Positions 10,770 through 21,921 of a DNA stretch of 64,000 nucleotides are shown here, piece by piece; position 1 is the stretch's first letter; every line of letters starts with the position of its first letter. This stretch comes from Euborellia annulipes (lineage: Eukaryota > Arthropoda > Insecta > Dermaptera > Anisolabididae): positions 1 to 64,000 of the forward strand of contig JAKCPI010024880.1 in the NCBI GenBank assembly GCA_023213315.1. Direction: 5' to 3'. The position numbers and the translations under genes are program-made. The notes beneath the pieces were generated by a model, which saw only the letters and a program-made list of their open reading frames with translations, had not been told where the DNA came from and did no database searches.

Positions 10770-11165
10770 ATTTGTTTATATTTACATGTTTTTTAATGAC
10801 ACCTGTATGATTTTGTTTTGATTTTTCTTTGCTTTTAAGAAAAATGTCGTTTTCTTCTGTGATTATTTCAAAAACTATTCAGTTTTCGGAAAAATATCAA
10901 AGAATAAAAACTTTTTAAAATTGAGTATTTTATCATAATATAACAAAGAAATTGAAAATTTCGAAATTTCTGAAAAAACTTATTAGGTAAAGTACTACTT
11001 CCAAGTGACGAATTTAATCCAAAAGTTGATAGAAATCTACAATTTTAGTGTAAGGAGCATATACCAAATTTCATCTATCTAGCTGCTTTGGTTTTTAAGC
11101 AATCGTGTTCACACACACACCCAGACGTAATTCCAAAAGAATATACGAGAAAGTCTCGGGGAAGT
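10770..11165 (-). repeat. Family-B repeat, single arm copy
   Basis: Matches 8350-8700 in order, from TTAATGACACCTGTAT to GCTTTGGTTTTTAAGCAATC and the CA tract, then ATATACGAGAAAGTC. It differs from the arm by many substitutions. Confidence 0.7.
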
Positions 11166-11177
11166 CATTCCCCATGT

Positions 11178-11337
11178 TTTTTTTTAACACACACTTTTTT
11201 CCCATTCCCTCACACTCACACACACATGCACACAGTCTTTTCGGCAACTTAGGCCATATAAGACTTTGACTTTGACATTTGGTATTCAAATGGCTTAAAT
11301 AAAATCATCGGACTGCCTGGGATCCGAACCCCCGATT
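11178..11337 (-). mobile_element. SINE-1, truncated copy
   Basis: On the minus strand: B-box end GGGTTCGGATCCC, AGGCAGTCCGATGATTTTAT, AAGTTGCCGAAAAGACTGTG, then an A-rich tail. The A-box head is missing, and part of the middle is lost. Confidence 0.7.
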
Positions 11338-11339
11338 AG

Positions 11340-11760
11340 AGCCCTGCACGGGTACGGGTTGGCCCGTTACCCGCCCGGCCCGCGGCCCGGGCCGGGCGGG
11401 CTTTGGAGGCCATGAAAAAATTACGGGCGGGTAGCAAGTCTAAATAAACGGGTTCGGGCGGACGGGCATGCAAATGAAATTTTATTTAAAAATTGCTAGA
11501 CATTCGTTCATTCATTCACTAAATCTCGGGCGGGAATGGGCGGGTTTGAAAAAATTCCGGGCGAGCTCGGGCGGGCCTGAAGAATGGTAAAAGCCCTTTC
11601 ATTTTGAGAAGATCGAAAAAAATGAAAAACTACATCAGTAAAATACTAGTACTTTTTGGCCGATTTTGATTAAAAGCTTATTTTCACGGTCCCGGGGGGT
11701 GTTTAACTTAAATATAACATTTCAGTCTCATAGCTCAATTCCTTCATGCCTAAAAAAATT
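11340..11760 (+). repeat. CCCGGGC-rich repeat and family-A fragment
   Basis: 11345-11590 has iterated GCCCGG/CGGGCGGG motifs (CGGGCCGGGCGGGCTTT). 11597-11755 is a family-A piece (GAAAAACTACATCAGTAAAA to AGCTCAATTCCTTCATGC). Confidence 0.6.
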
Positions 11761-12039
11761 TTGAATTTCAAAAAATTAAATATTAAGGCTTATACGAATC
11801 CTGAGTAAATCTCCACAGCCATAAAACATCAAATTAAGGCTTATATATTGCAAAATAAAAAAAAATTTTAATTATAAAGCCTCTATATACGTTATTTATT
11901 ATTTTTGGAATTAAATTCTTTTAAAATAGTAGAATTCAAGTTGTAATATAATTTTAAAAGAAAACAATCAATTTTTTAAGACAATCGATGAAAAGAATAT
12001 GATAAAATCACATTCGCTGGGCTATATCTTAGAGGCTGT

Positions 12040-12140
12040 AGGGCGCCTTTGCCGGTTTCGGGGGGCGCCAAGGTCTCGATGCGCCTGGGGCGGGGGGGGG
12101 GCTCGAGCCCCCCTCGCCCCCCCTGGTTACGCCACTGGGG
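12040..12140 (-). repeat. MITE end fragment (GGCGTAACC type)
   Basis: GC-rich stretch ending CCCCCCTGGTTACGCCACTG. The CAGTGGCGTAACC end is shared with related fragments at 10615 and 12850. No matching second end was located. Confidence 0.4.
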
Positions 12141-13189
12141 ACAAGAACATTTAAACATCTGATATAATTGTATTATTTAAAAAAAAAGTTATAACCCACG
12201 AGTAAACATTATTGTTAGATTAATAAATAATACATACATACACTAATATATTCACAAATATGAAATTTTCTCCTTATAAAAATAAAAGCAATGTGTATCT
12301 GCTCTGTGTTGATGGGTGTAAAAGTCATGCATCTAAGCAAGAAACAGTTCGATTTCATTATTTTCCAAAAAAAAAGACAGTATAGTGAAAATTATAAACA
12401 ATTTTATTGTAGAAGAATCAATCTATCAGATTTAGAAACCTTCTTTTTAATTTTTGCCTCTATCTTTTTCTTGTTTTTCTCTAAAACAATTGTGCTCGAG
12501 CAAAGGCGTCTCATATCGTATTTTTTTAAGAGCTGATTTATGTGGTGCACTCCAAACACATTTTTTGGCTTGAAATTGAAGTTTTAAAATATATAACTTG
12601 CAATTATAAGAAGCCTCTAGCGGCCAATTTAAAATTTTATATGTTTTTTTGGTTAAAATAAAAGAGGGAAGCGATTCATTGTTAATGAATAGACTGAATA
12701 AAAATCAAACCAAAAAAAAAAATTTATATTATTATAAAATTTGTACAGTTTGTATACTCCTAGATGTATTTTGGAGCATTTTATTTTGAATAATATAAAA
12801 TTTTATAAAAATCAGAGCCCTTGGGGGGGGGGGCAAATGCCTCCCCCTCCCCCAATGACGCCACTGCATGAAATTCTTCTCGTAAACTTGTTGTTTGTAA
12901 ACAGAAAGCAAGAATTTGGTCTGTCTTTGAAACTGTCATTACTATTACTCACTTTAAAACATCACCAGGATCAATAATATTGTCTCCACAAATAAAATTT
13001 CTATTAGTAAGTGTGGCAGAAGAAAACCTACAAATTTCCTGTACCGTCACACCCATTTTTTATTTTTAATTAAACTTTTTGTCTCATAAAACACGTGTAC
13101 ATGCGTATCAGCTCAGCCATTCAATCCTACAATGGCTAGTTCATTTTTTGCCACCAGGTGAAGCCACGCCTCTCCCATAGATCCCAATA

Positions 13190-13545
13190 TATATTGATTG
13201 TCTGGTTACTAATTTGTGCTGCACTCTGGTGTAGTCTTTTAAAAGACAAACTTCTAAAAGTCACCGCGAGAGTGCAGAATGAATCAAGCAAGCACTTGAA
13301 ATTTATTATATTCAATAATGAATGATAGCAAAAGCATCGTATTACTCTTAGGTAATACCAGGAGATCAGAAACGATAAGGAGAGTTATTCATTTTTTAAG
13401 CGGGAAAACTACTCTTATAATGTTCTATTCTCCTGATACTAAGAGTCAATTTTCAATACAATTAATAGACATTTTTTTAAAGTATTTTAATGTAATTTTT
13501 TTTTGTCTTTGAGAAAGAAGAAATAAATAAATACAAAAAAAAAAA
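13190..13545 (+). repeat. Dispersed repeat D, copy 1
   Basis: Matches 16112-16470: GATTGTCTGGTTAC, GTGCTGCACTCT, AACTTCTAAAAGTCACCGCG, TCGTATTACTCTTAGGTAAT and GTTCTATTCTCCTGATACT, ending in an A-rich run. It has internal inverted CTGCACTCT/AGAGTGCAG. The poly-A end suggests a retroposon; no reading frame is shared. Confidence 0.65.
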
Positions 13546-13567
13546 AAAAAAAAAAAACACCTCAATT

Positions 13568-14280
13568 AAAAAAATCTGGTGTGACTGGCGCACAGCACAC
13601 AACTTTCTCTTACCTTCGGTAATCGAAAGTTGTGTACTGTGCTTGTCACACCAGATTTTTCGTGTCGAAATATATTTACATTATATATATATATATATTT
13701 ACATTATATGACAGTAAGATAGGTACATTTGAATTCAGATGTAAAATTTATAAGTATGGGAAAATATTTATATTTTGTTACCATGGCAACCATTTCTCCT
13801 ATCTTCCCTATGAAATACAAGAGTAAAGTGGTCTTCAGAAGATTTCAATCGCAAAATGAGAATATACATTTTAAAGAGCATCTAAAAAATAATTGATTTT
13901 TGAATTTTAAAAAAAATCGTTGGAGCAAATTTTGAGAAAATCGAAAAAAACTGAAAAACTACATCAGTAAAGTACTAGTACTCTTTGACCGATTTTGATT
14001 AAAAGCTTATTTTTCCGGTCCCGGGGGTGTTTAACTTAAATATAAAATTTCAACCGCGTAGCTCAATTCCTTCATGCTTAAAATTGAACACACCACACAC
14101 CCACCCACCACCCACCCACACACCCACCCACAGACAGACCATGTCGCGAAAACCACTTTTTTGGATTCAGGGGACCTCAAAACGTGAAGATCCATCAAAA
14201 TCTCGACATCGAATTTTTGACATGAAACCAATACTTTCTCTCTCTATATATTAACATATATATAGAGGTAAGAGAAAGTA
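13568..14280 (+). mobile_element. Family-A repeat, near-complete copy (forward)
   Basis: Both terminal hairpins are present: CTGGTGTGACTGGCGCACAG...CTTGTCACACCAG (13573-13660) and ACTTTCTCTCTCTATATA...GGTAAGAGAAAGT (14233-14280). Interior boxes match 6101-6786 in reverse. The GT/CA tract is CCCACCCA-rich. No coding. Confidence 0.8.
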
Positions 14281-14621
14281 ATAATGATGATCCATTTAAA
14301 AAAAAATAAAAAGATAAATTTAAAAATTTAGTATCTACACTAAAAACTTAAAAAAAAAAAAAAAAAAAAAAATGTTAATCGAAAATTTCAAAAATGTATA
14401 CAACCATTCATTTGTATTAAATTCTATAAAATTTGTATTTTCATTTGTCAGATTTAAATAAAGAAATCAAAAAATTTCCCCAAAATATAAAGTTATTTTT
14501 TCTTTTTAAGAGACAATTTATTAAAAGGTTATTGTATTCGACGATTGTATTTATACTGATTTTTTTATTAATTTCATTTATTAAGAAATTATAAGTTAGC
14601 ATTAAAAATAAAAGGAAAAAA

Positions 14622-14725
14622 AAGTGCAGGAGTTGGATTTGAACACGGAAATTTGGTTAAGTGAGGAGAGAAAAAAAAGGGATGACCACTACCACCTCAG
14701 CCAACATTGGTTGATTTTAAAAGAA
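14622..14725 (-). mobile_element. tRNA-like SINE head (left arm)
   Basis: On the minus strand: CCAATGTTGGCTGAGGTGGT (A-box-like) and GTGTTCAAATCCAACTCCTG (B-box-like), about 50 bases apart. The counterpart in the right arm is 15838-15935 on the plus strand. The anticodon arm is not convincing, so this is a SINE or tRNA relic rather than a tRNA gene. Confidence 0.45.
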
Positions 14726-15058
14726 AAAAATATAAGAAACATTGAATAAAAGACGTATTAAAAATATTTTAATATTAGAGATATGATATATCATTTTTTA
14801 CTACGTTTTATGCAGATTAATAATTTATATCCATAATTTTAATAGGATACATAGTTTTCAAATTATTCAATGGGCAAACATCACATTGTGAATGCCTTAA
14901 TGTAATTAAACCAAAACTCTTTATAACATATGATATATATAATTAATTCTTGAATTTCTCCTGATTCCAGAGAAATAAACCCCTTTTAATTATATGATCT
15001 AATTTTAGAGTTATTGGCGATCAAAGTTAAGCTTATTTTCGACCCTCAATTCTATATT

Positions 15059-15062
<4 letters not shown>

Positions 15063-15110
<48 letters not shown>
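15063..15110 (+). repeat. (TA)n microsatellite
   Basis: About 24 TA units, present only in the left arm of the inverted repeat. Confidence 0.9.
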
Positions 15111-15113
<3 letters not shown>

Positions 15114-15837
15114 GCATTGTCTGAATAAAACCAAATTTTTACCAGAGATTTATAATTAAAAAATGAGTTTTTTTCTAAAGTTTCATTGAGATTGGTAAAG
15201 AAATAAATAAAATATTGAGTATTTTGTAAATTGAGTTTTAGAATTTGGGATCTCAGATCAAGCCTAGACACGGTTCATAGATCGCTCTCTTTACCAATCC
15301 CGGATTCCGAATTCTAAAACTCAATTTACAAAATAGTCAATATTTTATTTATTTCTTTACCAATCTCAATGAAACTTTAGAAAAAAACTCATTTTTTAAT
15401 TATAAATCTCTGGTAAAAATTTGGTTTTAATCAGACAATGCTAAATAAGCTTTTTCGATAATATAGAAAATTGAGTGTTGATGTCATTAAGGTCGAAAAT
15501 AGCCTTAACTTTGATCGCCAATAACTCTAAAATTAGATCATATAATTAAAAGGGCTTTAGTTCTCTGGAATCAGGAGAAATTCAAGAATTAATGACATGT
15601 ATCATATGTTATAAAGAGATTTTGGATTAATTACATCAAGACATTCACAATGTGACGTTTGCCCATTGAATAATTTGAAAACTATTTATCTTATTAAAGT
15701 TTTGATTATAAATTATTATTCTGCATAAAACGTAGTAAAAAATGATATATCATATGTGTAATATTAAAATATTTTTAATACGTCTTTTATTCAATGTTTC
15801 TTAAATGGCTTATTTTTCTTATAATAAATTAATCGAA

Positions 15838-15935
15838 TGTTGGCCTAGATGGTAAAGTGGTCAGCAATTATATTTTTTTTCTCTCCTCACTTAACCAAAT
15901 TTTCCGTGTTCAAATCCAACTCCTGCACTGTTTTT
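15838..15935 (+). mobile_element. tRNA-like SINE head (right arm)
   Basis: TGTTGGCCTAGATGGTAAAG then GTGTTCAAATCCAACTCCTG. Inverted counterpart of 14622-14725, with a few substitutions. Confidence 0.45.
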
Positions 15936-15974
15936 TTCTTTTTATTTTTAATGCTATTTTAAGATTTTTTTTCG

Positions 15975-16106
15975 ACATTAAATATAAATTTTTTTAGGAC
16001 ATATTTCATAAAAAATACTATTACTTAGAGCAATTGAAACAATATTCCGTGCTTAACTCAATTTTTAATTTTTTGACTCTTGACACACTAATAAATAACA
16101 GGGTCC
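15975..16106 (+). mobile_element. 249-bp MITE, right half
   Basis: Matches the last 130 bases of 2875-3123, ending AATAACAGGGTCC. Its left half is cut off at the edge of the large inverted repeat. Confidence 0.65.
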
Positions 16107-16111
16107 ACATA

Positions 16112-16470
16112 TAGATTGTCTGGTTACACTCTGTGCTGGTTACCAATTTGTGCTGCACTCTAGTGGAGTAATTTGAAATTAAACTTCTAAAAGTCACCGC
16201 GAGAGTGCAGCATGAATCAATAACTCCTTCAAATAATTAATAGAGATTATTTTGCTAATAATGATAGCAAAAGTATCGTATTACTCTTAGGTAATACCAG
16301 GAGATTAGAATCGATAAGGAGTGCTATTTATCTTTACGCGGGAGACTACTCTTATAATGTTCTATTCTCCTGATACTCTGAGTCAATTTTCAATACAATT
16401 AATAGACTTTTTTCAAAAATATTTTAATGTATTTTTTTTTTGTTTTTGAGAAATAAATAAATATATATAC
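16112..16470 (+). repeat. Dispersed repeat D, copy 2
   Basis: See 13190-13545. This copy has a short internal duplication (CTGGTTAC...CTGGTTACC) near its start. Confidence 0.65.
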
Positions 16471-16699
16471 TATCATATCTATCTAGATATAAAATATATA
16501 TTTTAAAAATATTTTGTATATTTTGTGAATTAGCTCTTCTCTCGCGTTTAATGGGGAGGGACCTTAAAAAACATACTTCGCCTGATATTAATTAATATAT
16601 AGGAGGAATATATAAATTTTTTACTTTCACTTAAATCATAGGTTCTCAACGTGGGCGATAACGCCCCCTTGTGGACGTTTGGGCCTTGGGGGGGGGCAT

Positions 16700-17060
16700 C
16701 AGTGGCGTAGCGAGAGGGGGGGCAAGGGGGGTCATCATGCCCCGGGCGCTACTCACAAAGGGGCGCCAAACAAATTCGCAAAACATAAAATAATTTTAAT
16801 GTCCGGAAAAAAAATTAAAAAAATTTTCCGCGTGACGGAAAAATTTGGTTCCGCAAAAAAAATAAAATTTTTCCGCAGGAAGGGGGAAAAATTCCGCAAA
16901 ACTTAGCCCACTTAGGTAAAATGATTTTAACAGCAGGGCAAAAAATTTTCCGCAGGCAAGAAAATTTTTGAGTTCTATATACGCCCCTGTATAATGTTAT
17001 GGTTTTCGAATGCGGGGGTGTGTTGTGCCCCGGGCGCGAGTTAAGCTCACTACGCCACTG
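16700..17060 (+). mobile_element. CAGTGGCGTAGCGAG MITE, copy 1
   Basis: Inverted ends CAGTGGCGTAGCGAG and CTCACTACGCCACTG. Interior boxes GCCCCGGGCGCTACTCACAA and GCCCCGGGCGCGAGTTAAGC, with an A-rich, CCGCAAAA-iterated middle. It abuts the left end of the giant inverted repeat. Superfamily not fixed (hAT- or Chapaev-like ends). Confidence 0.75.
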
Positions 17061-17980
17061 ATTAAGAATCTACTTTTGTTATTTTTGTATCTCAATTATT
17101 TTTCGAGTTATACTCAAAAAACGATACAAAATTTGAGAAGGCTTAATATCATTAAACATAAAAGGTAGAAGATATTTAAGATATCGTATAAATTTTGTAT
17201 TTAATGCAGATAACGAATCAATAAACACAAATTTTATATCTTTTTTAGTTTTTAGCAAATTTACGAAAATTCAAGCAAACATAGATGTGACTCTCTCTTA
17301 TAAAATAGAGCAAACTAGTAATTGACATAAATGTGTAAGATTCAGGATTTAGTGCTGATTTTAATGCACTATTCACTATTTCTATATATTGAATAATTTT
17401 TTTATTATTTTGAAAAGAAAACAATTCATCAGTCAAAATTAATTAAAATCGATTTTTTATTATTTTCAGGACATTCCTTGGCCGAAAATGGATTGTTTTA
17501 GTTAGAATATTTTATATTTTAATTTATTCAATCGACATCAAGCCCTAAATGTGTTTATTTAATTAAAAAACAATAAATTAAAAAATATTGGCGGGAGTTG
17601 ACATTCCAAGTCGTGAGTGTCATCAACAAACCCTCATTTTATGTGGGCGTAGCTAAATAGAAAAATTCCAATGGCTTTATAATTAATTCAAGAGACCAGT
17701 TTTGCATTTTGCCTCAAATCCGTGAATAAATAAGAGAGATTTAGCGATTTTCTGAAAAGCGATCTCGTGCGAGACGAAAGGCTTAGACAAGAGTTACGCA
17801 AGTCTCCCTGGCTGGGCTCTGGGCGCCGATCGAATTGGAAAAAAAATTTGGTGCTCTTCCATTAGTTGAAATAATTGGCAAATTGATTGATTTCATCTGT
17901 TTATACTCAAATTTTATAAAATTTAATTCTAAAAATGGCTATAAAATCTTATAATGTTGCTAAATTAAGGGATCTTAAAA

Positions 17981-18316
17981 TTTTTACTTTCCCTTACCTC
18001 TATATACATGTACTTTTTCAGTTTTTTTCGATTTTCTCAAAATTCGCTCAAACGATTTTGATTAAAATTCAAAAATCATTTATTTTTTAGATGCTCTTTA
18101 AAATGTATATTTTCATTTTGTCCTCAGAATTGTTTGAAGCACACTTTACTCTTGTACTTCATTGGAAACATAGGAGAAATGGTTGCCATGGTAACAAAAT
18201 ATAAATATTTTCCATACTTATAAATTTTACATCTTGAAAATCGAATGTGCCGTACCGTCGGAAACTAAATACATGTCGACAAAAAAAAATCTGCTGGGCT
18301 TGTCACACCAAATTTT
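17981..18316 (-). mobile_element. Family-A element inserted in left arm, with empty site
   Basis: TTTTTACTTTCCCTTACC to TGTCACACCAAATTTTG. The right arm of the giant inverted repeat (about 19535-19550) lacks it and reads straight through from ATACA to GATCCCTT, giving an unoccupied site. Internally deleted relative to 6101-6786. Confidence 0.75.
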
Positions 18317-18946
18317 GTATACATGTTGTGGGTTGTTTATAAACAACGAGCTAGTAAAATAAAATTAACAAGTCTCAAAAATTGAAAGCTGAATTTTACG
18401 CTGAATTTTTTTATTTAAAAGAGGACATAAAATTTCATCCAATTCTGATATGAAATGAAATTTTTTTTTTTTAGAGTGAGTCCTTTGAGACAAATTGACT
18501 CTGCATGGACCCTGAACACATTCGTTGAGCGGGTCTAAACATTTAGAGCGCTAATTTAACGAAACCATTGGATCTAGAAGGCTAGAAATTTTATATACAC
18601 GTAGGCAAATATTCAGTGAATATAGATCAATGATCCTTTTTCCTCTCATCTGATTGGCTAATCGGATGGTGAGATATAATGAAAAAATAAATGTTTAAAT
18701 ATTAAATTTTAGCTTCATCTAAGTAATCTCTAGGAAATTCTAAACTCATTACAAAAAATCCGATGCAAATTGAATAAGCGGTTTGCGAATTAGAGACATT
18801 TGAAGATTCAATATTTTATTTCTTTTCTATGTTAATTTATTAGACGTCTTAATTCGAGCAAAGGAGGGGAGGGCGGAGTCTGTCTGCTGCCTCCCCCCCC
18901 TCCTCCCTGATTATTGCTCTTGACCAAGGCGCGCCCTCCCCTCTTT

Positions 18947-19275
18947 TCTGAGAAAATAAAATAATAAAAAATTAAAATTATGTCTTCGGACAGATTAAAA
19001 AGAATTTTAAAGACTCGTAAAAAAAAAAAAAATTGGTACGATGGTCACACAAATTTCTCTTAACTTTTGCTGTGCTTTTCACACCAGATTTTTTTTTTTT
19101 TACGAGTCTTTAAAATTCTTTTTCTGAGAAAATAAAATAATAAAAAATTAAAATTATGTCTTCGGACAGATTAAAAAGAATTTTAAAGACTCGTAAAAAA
19201 AAAAAAAAATTGGTACGATGGTCACACAAATTTCTCTTAACTTTTGCTGTGCTTTTCACACCAGATTTTTTTTTA
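18947..19275 (+). repeat. Tandem duplication, 176-bp unit
   Basis: Two near-identical units (18947-19122, 19123-19275), each with TGTCTTCGGACAGATTAAAA, a TTTTAAAGACTCGTA/TACGAGTCTTTAAAA hairpin and a decayed family-A end box (TTCTCTTAACTTTTGCTGTG, CACACCAGATTTT). Confidence 0.85.
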
Positions 19276-19406
19276 TTTTTTTTAAACACTCACACACACA
19301 TTTACACATTCTTTTCGGCAAATTAGGCCATTTAAGCCTTTGACGATAATCGTTAATTATTAATATATCTATTGGGAGTCGGGCATTTCTATTTAAGCAT
19401 TGGATG
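19270..19406 (-). mobile_element. SINE-1, 3' part
   Basis: The minus strand holds the GCCGAAAAGAATGTG body and AC/GT-rich 3' region of SINE-1. The tRNA-like head is missing. Confidence 0.6.
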
Positions 19407-20652
19407 AAATTTTATGTCCTCTTGTGACAATATTCTAGTCCTTGTTGTTTTTATCAATTCAGCTTTCAATTTTTGAGGCTTGTTAATTTTATTTTACTAG
19501 CTCGTTGTTTATACAAAACCCACAACATGTATAAAAAAAATTTCTAAGATCCCTTAATTTAGCAACATTATAAGATTTTAGAATTAAATTTTATAAAATT
19601 TGAGTATAAACAGATGAAATCAATCAATTTGCCAATTATTTCAACTAATGGAAGAGCACCAAATTTTTTTTCCAATTCGATCGGCGCCCAGAGCCCAGCC
19701 AGGGAGACTTGCGTAACTCTTGTCTAAGCCTTTCGTCTAGCGCAAGATCGCTTTTCAAAAAATCGCTATATCTCTCTTATTTATTCACGGATTTGAGGCA
19801 AAATGCAAAACTGGTCTCTTGAATTAATTATAAAGCCAGAGGAATTTTTCTATTTAGCTACGCCCACATCAAATGAGGGTTTGTTGATGACACTCACGAC
19901 TTCGAATGTCAACTCCCGCCAATATTTTTTAATTTATTGTTTTTTAATTAAATAAACACATTTAGGGCTTGATGTCGATTGAATAAATTAAAATATAAAA
20001 TATTCTAACTAAGACAATCCATTTTCGGCCAAGGAATGTCCTAAAAATAATAAAAAATCGATTTTAATTTATTTTGACAGATGAATTTTTTTTTTCAAAA
20101 TAATAAAAAAACTATTCAATATATAGAAATAGTGAATAGTGCATTAGAATCAGCACTAAATCCTGAATCTTACACATTTATGTCAATTACTAGTTTGCTC
20201 TATTTAATAAGAGAATGTGACATCTATGTTTGCTTGAATTTTCGTAAATTTGCTAAAAACTAAAAAAGATATAAAATTGGTGTTTATTGATTCGTTATCT
20301 GCATTAAATACAAAATTTATACGATATCTTAAATATCTTCTACCTTTTATGTTTAATGATATTAAGCCTTCTGAAATTTTGTATCGTTTTTTGAGTATAA
20401 CTCGAAAAATAATTCAGATACAAAAATAACAAAAGTAGATTTTAATCCTCATCAAATCCCCCATATTTTCCCCGTGTCATATGCTTAAGAAGTGGTTAAA
20501 TTAAAAATCTTATATTTTTAGATTTTGTATCAATTAATCGAAAACTATTAGAGATATTAAAATTTCGTATGCAAATTCTTATTCAAGGTGAAATTTTATC
20601 CAGAAACGATGTATCACATGCCTTGTGTTGTGTTTAATAGATAGATAGTAGC

Positions 20653-20927
20653 TAGTGGCGTAGCGAGAGGGGGGGGAGGGGGGCAAGGGAGTCATCATGC
20701 CCCGGGTGCTACTCACAAATGTGCGCCAAATGGTCCGCAAAACAAAAAATTGTTGGATAATTTTTATTTTAATTATAATTGATTTCTGGAAAATATATTT
20801 TAAATTTAGTACCAGTGTAATATAATAATTATGTATATTTTACATATATTTTATGGTTTTCGAATGGGGGGAGGGGGCGCTAAAAGGTATTGTCCCCCGG
20901 GCGCGAGTTAAGCTCACTACGCCACTG
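20653..20927 (+). mobile_element. CAGTGGCGTAGCGAG MITE, copy 2
   Basis: Same ends and GCCCCGGG/CCCCGGGCGCGAG boxes as 16700-17060, but the middle is the type shared with 56208-56385 (GGTCCGCAAAACAAAAAATT). The two MITEs lie just outside either end of the giant inverted repeat. Confidence 0.72.
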
Positions 20928-21252
20928 GGGGGCATACATTACCATACATGCCTGTTTCTCATTGAAAAATACTTACAGTAGGCCTAATTGAAAATTTTCT
21001 TCTTGGCGCAAAACTGAAAAATTGAGTACAAGTGGCAAAGAAAATATGCCAAATTAAACAAAGATTCATCTTTAATCTAAAACGCTTTGTAAACGACCAA
21101 CTAATTTCTATATATTTATATAACAAATGCAATGCTAGATGTTTCCTTTACTATTTGACATTTATAATTTTCTATTGTATTGACAAATCATATGAGGCAA
21201 CAATTTTAATTTAAATAAATAAATAAAACCAAGAAAATTGCTGTGTTTTCAC

Positions 21253-21486
21253 TGGAATCTTTTTTTTTTTTTTTTAAACACTCACATTCACACAGTCTTT
21301 TCGGCAACTCGGGCCATATAAGACTTTGACGATATCCGTTATTGATTAATATACATACTGGGGGTCCAGGCATTCTTATTTGAGCCATTTGGTATTAAAT
21401 AAAATCATCGGACTGCCTGGGGTCCGAACCCGCAACTTTTAGTATACGAGGTTAGCACACTAACCCCTACACCAAGCTCGCGGGCC
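21253..21486 (-). mobile_element. SINE-1, best full-length copy
   Basis: Read on the minus strand: GCTTGGTGTAGGGGTTAGTG (A box), GCGGGTTCGGACCCCAGGC (B box), TTATTTAATACCAAATGGC, ATGCCTGGACCCCCAG, GTTGCCGAAAAGACTGTGTG and an A tail of about 15. This is a Pol III tRNA-derived SINE of about 230 bases. Confidence 0.8.
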
Positions 21487-21672
21487 AGTGGAATCTTCCC
21501 ACTCACAAATTGGAATTATATATATATAGGCCTATAATAAAATCAAAGGATATTGCGAAGGCTTTTAGAAGATTCACATTTCATTTTTTAATGCCTTTCT
21601 TTTTTTTAATATTAAACAAAAATGCTTAAATGTATGGGCCAGTTTCCAATTAGTAGAGAAAAGTCCATATAT

Positions 21673-21921
21673 GGACCCTGTTATGCAATGGTGTGTCAAA
21701 GACCAAAAAATTCAAAATTGAGTTAAGCACGGAATATTGTTTCAAATGCTATAATTAATAGGATTTTTTATGAAATATGTCCTAAAAAAATTTATATTTA
21801 ATGTTACTTGCACAATTGACAAGAAAAATTATATATAATCCAATGTAAACAAAAAACTTTATTGTTGATTTTCTCAAAACTCGATGTTTGGTCTTTGACA
21901 CACTATTGCATAACAGGGTCC
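21673..21921 (-). mobile_element. 249-bp MITE, copy 2
   Basis: Ends GGACCCTGTTATGCAATGG and ATTGCATAACAGGGTCC, inverted, flanked by ATATAT on both sides. Same length as 2875-3123 and in opposite orientation. Confidence 0.75.

Larger units (their letters stand above)
14585..15960. repeat. Large inverted repeat (centre about 15280)
   Basis: Arms 14585-15252 and 15308-15960 are inverted copies about 650-670 bases long, with a 55-base loop. The left arm carries an extra (TA)n run at 15063-15110. Near each outer end is a tRNA-like stretch (GTGTTCAAATCCAACTCC on the arm's sense strand). Confidence 0.8.
17062..20450. repeat. Giant inverted repeat, arms over 1 kb
   Basis: The left arm (17062-18450) and right arm (19397-20450) match in reverse for more than 1 kb. 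Examples are AGATTCAGGATTTAGTGCTG against CAGCACTAAATCCTGAATCT and the GGCGCCGATCGAATTGG boxes. The left arm is longer because a family-A element (17981-18316) was inserted. The 18450-19397 spacer holds a tandem duplication and a SINE-1 fragment. Short reading frames of about 60 codons in each arm differ mostly by amino-acid changes, so they are not taken as genes. Confidence 0.85.
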
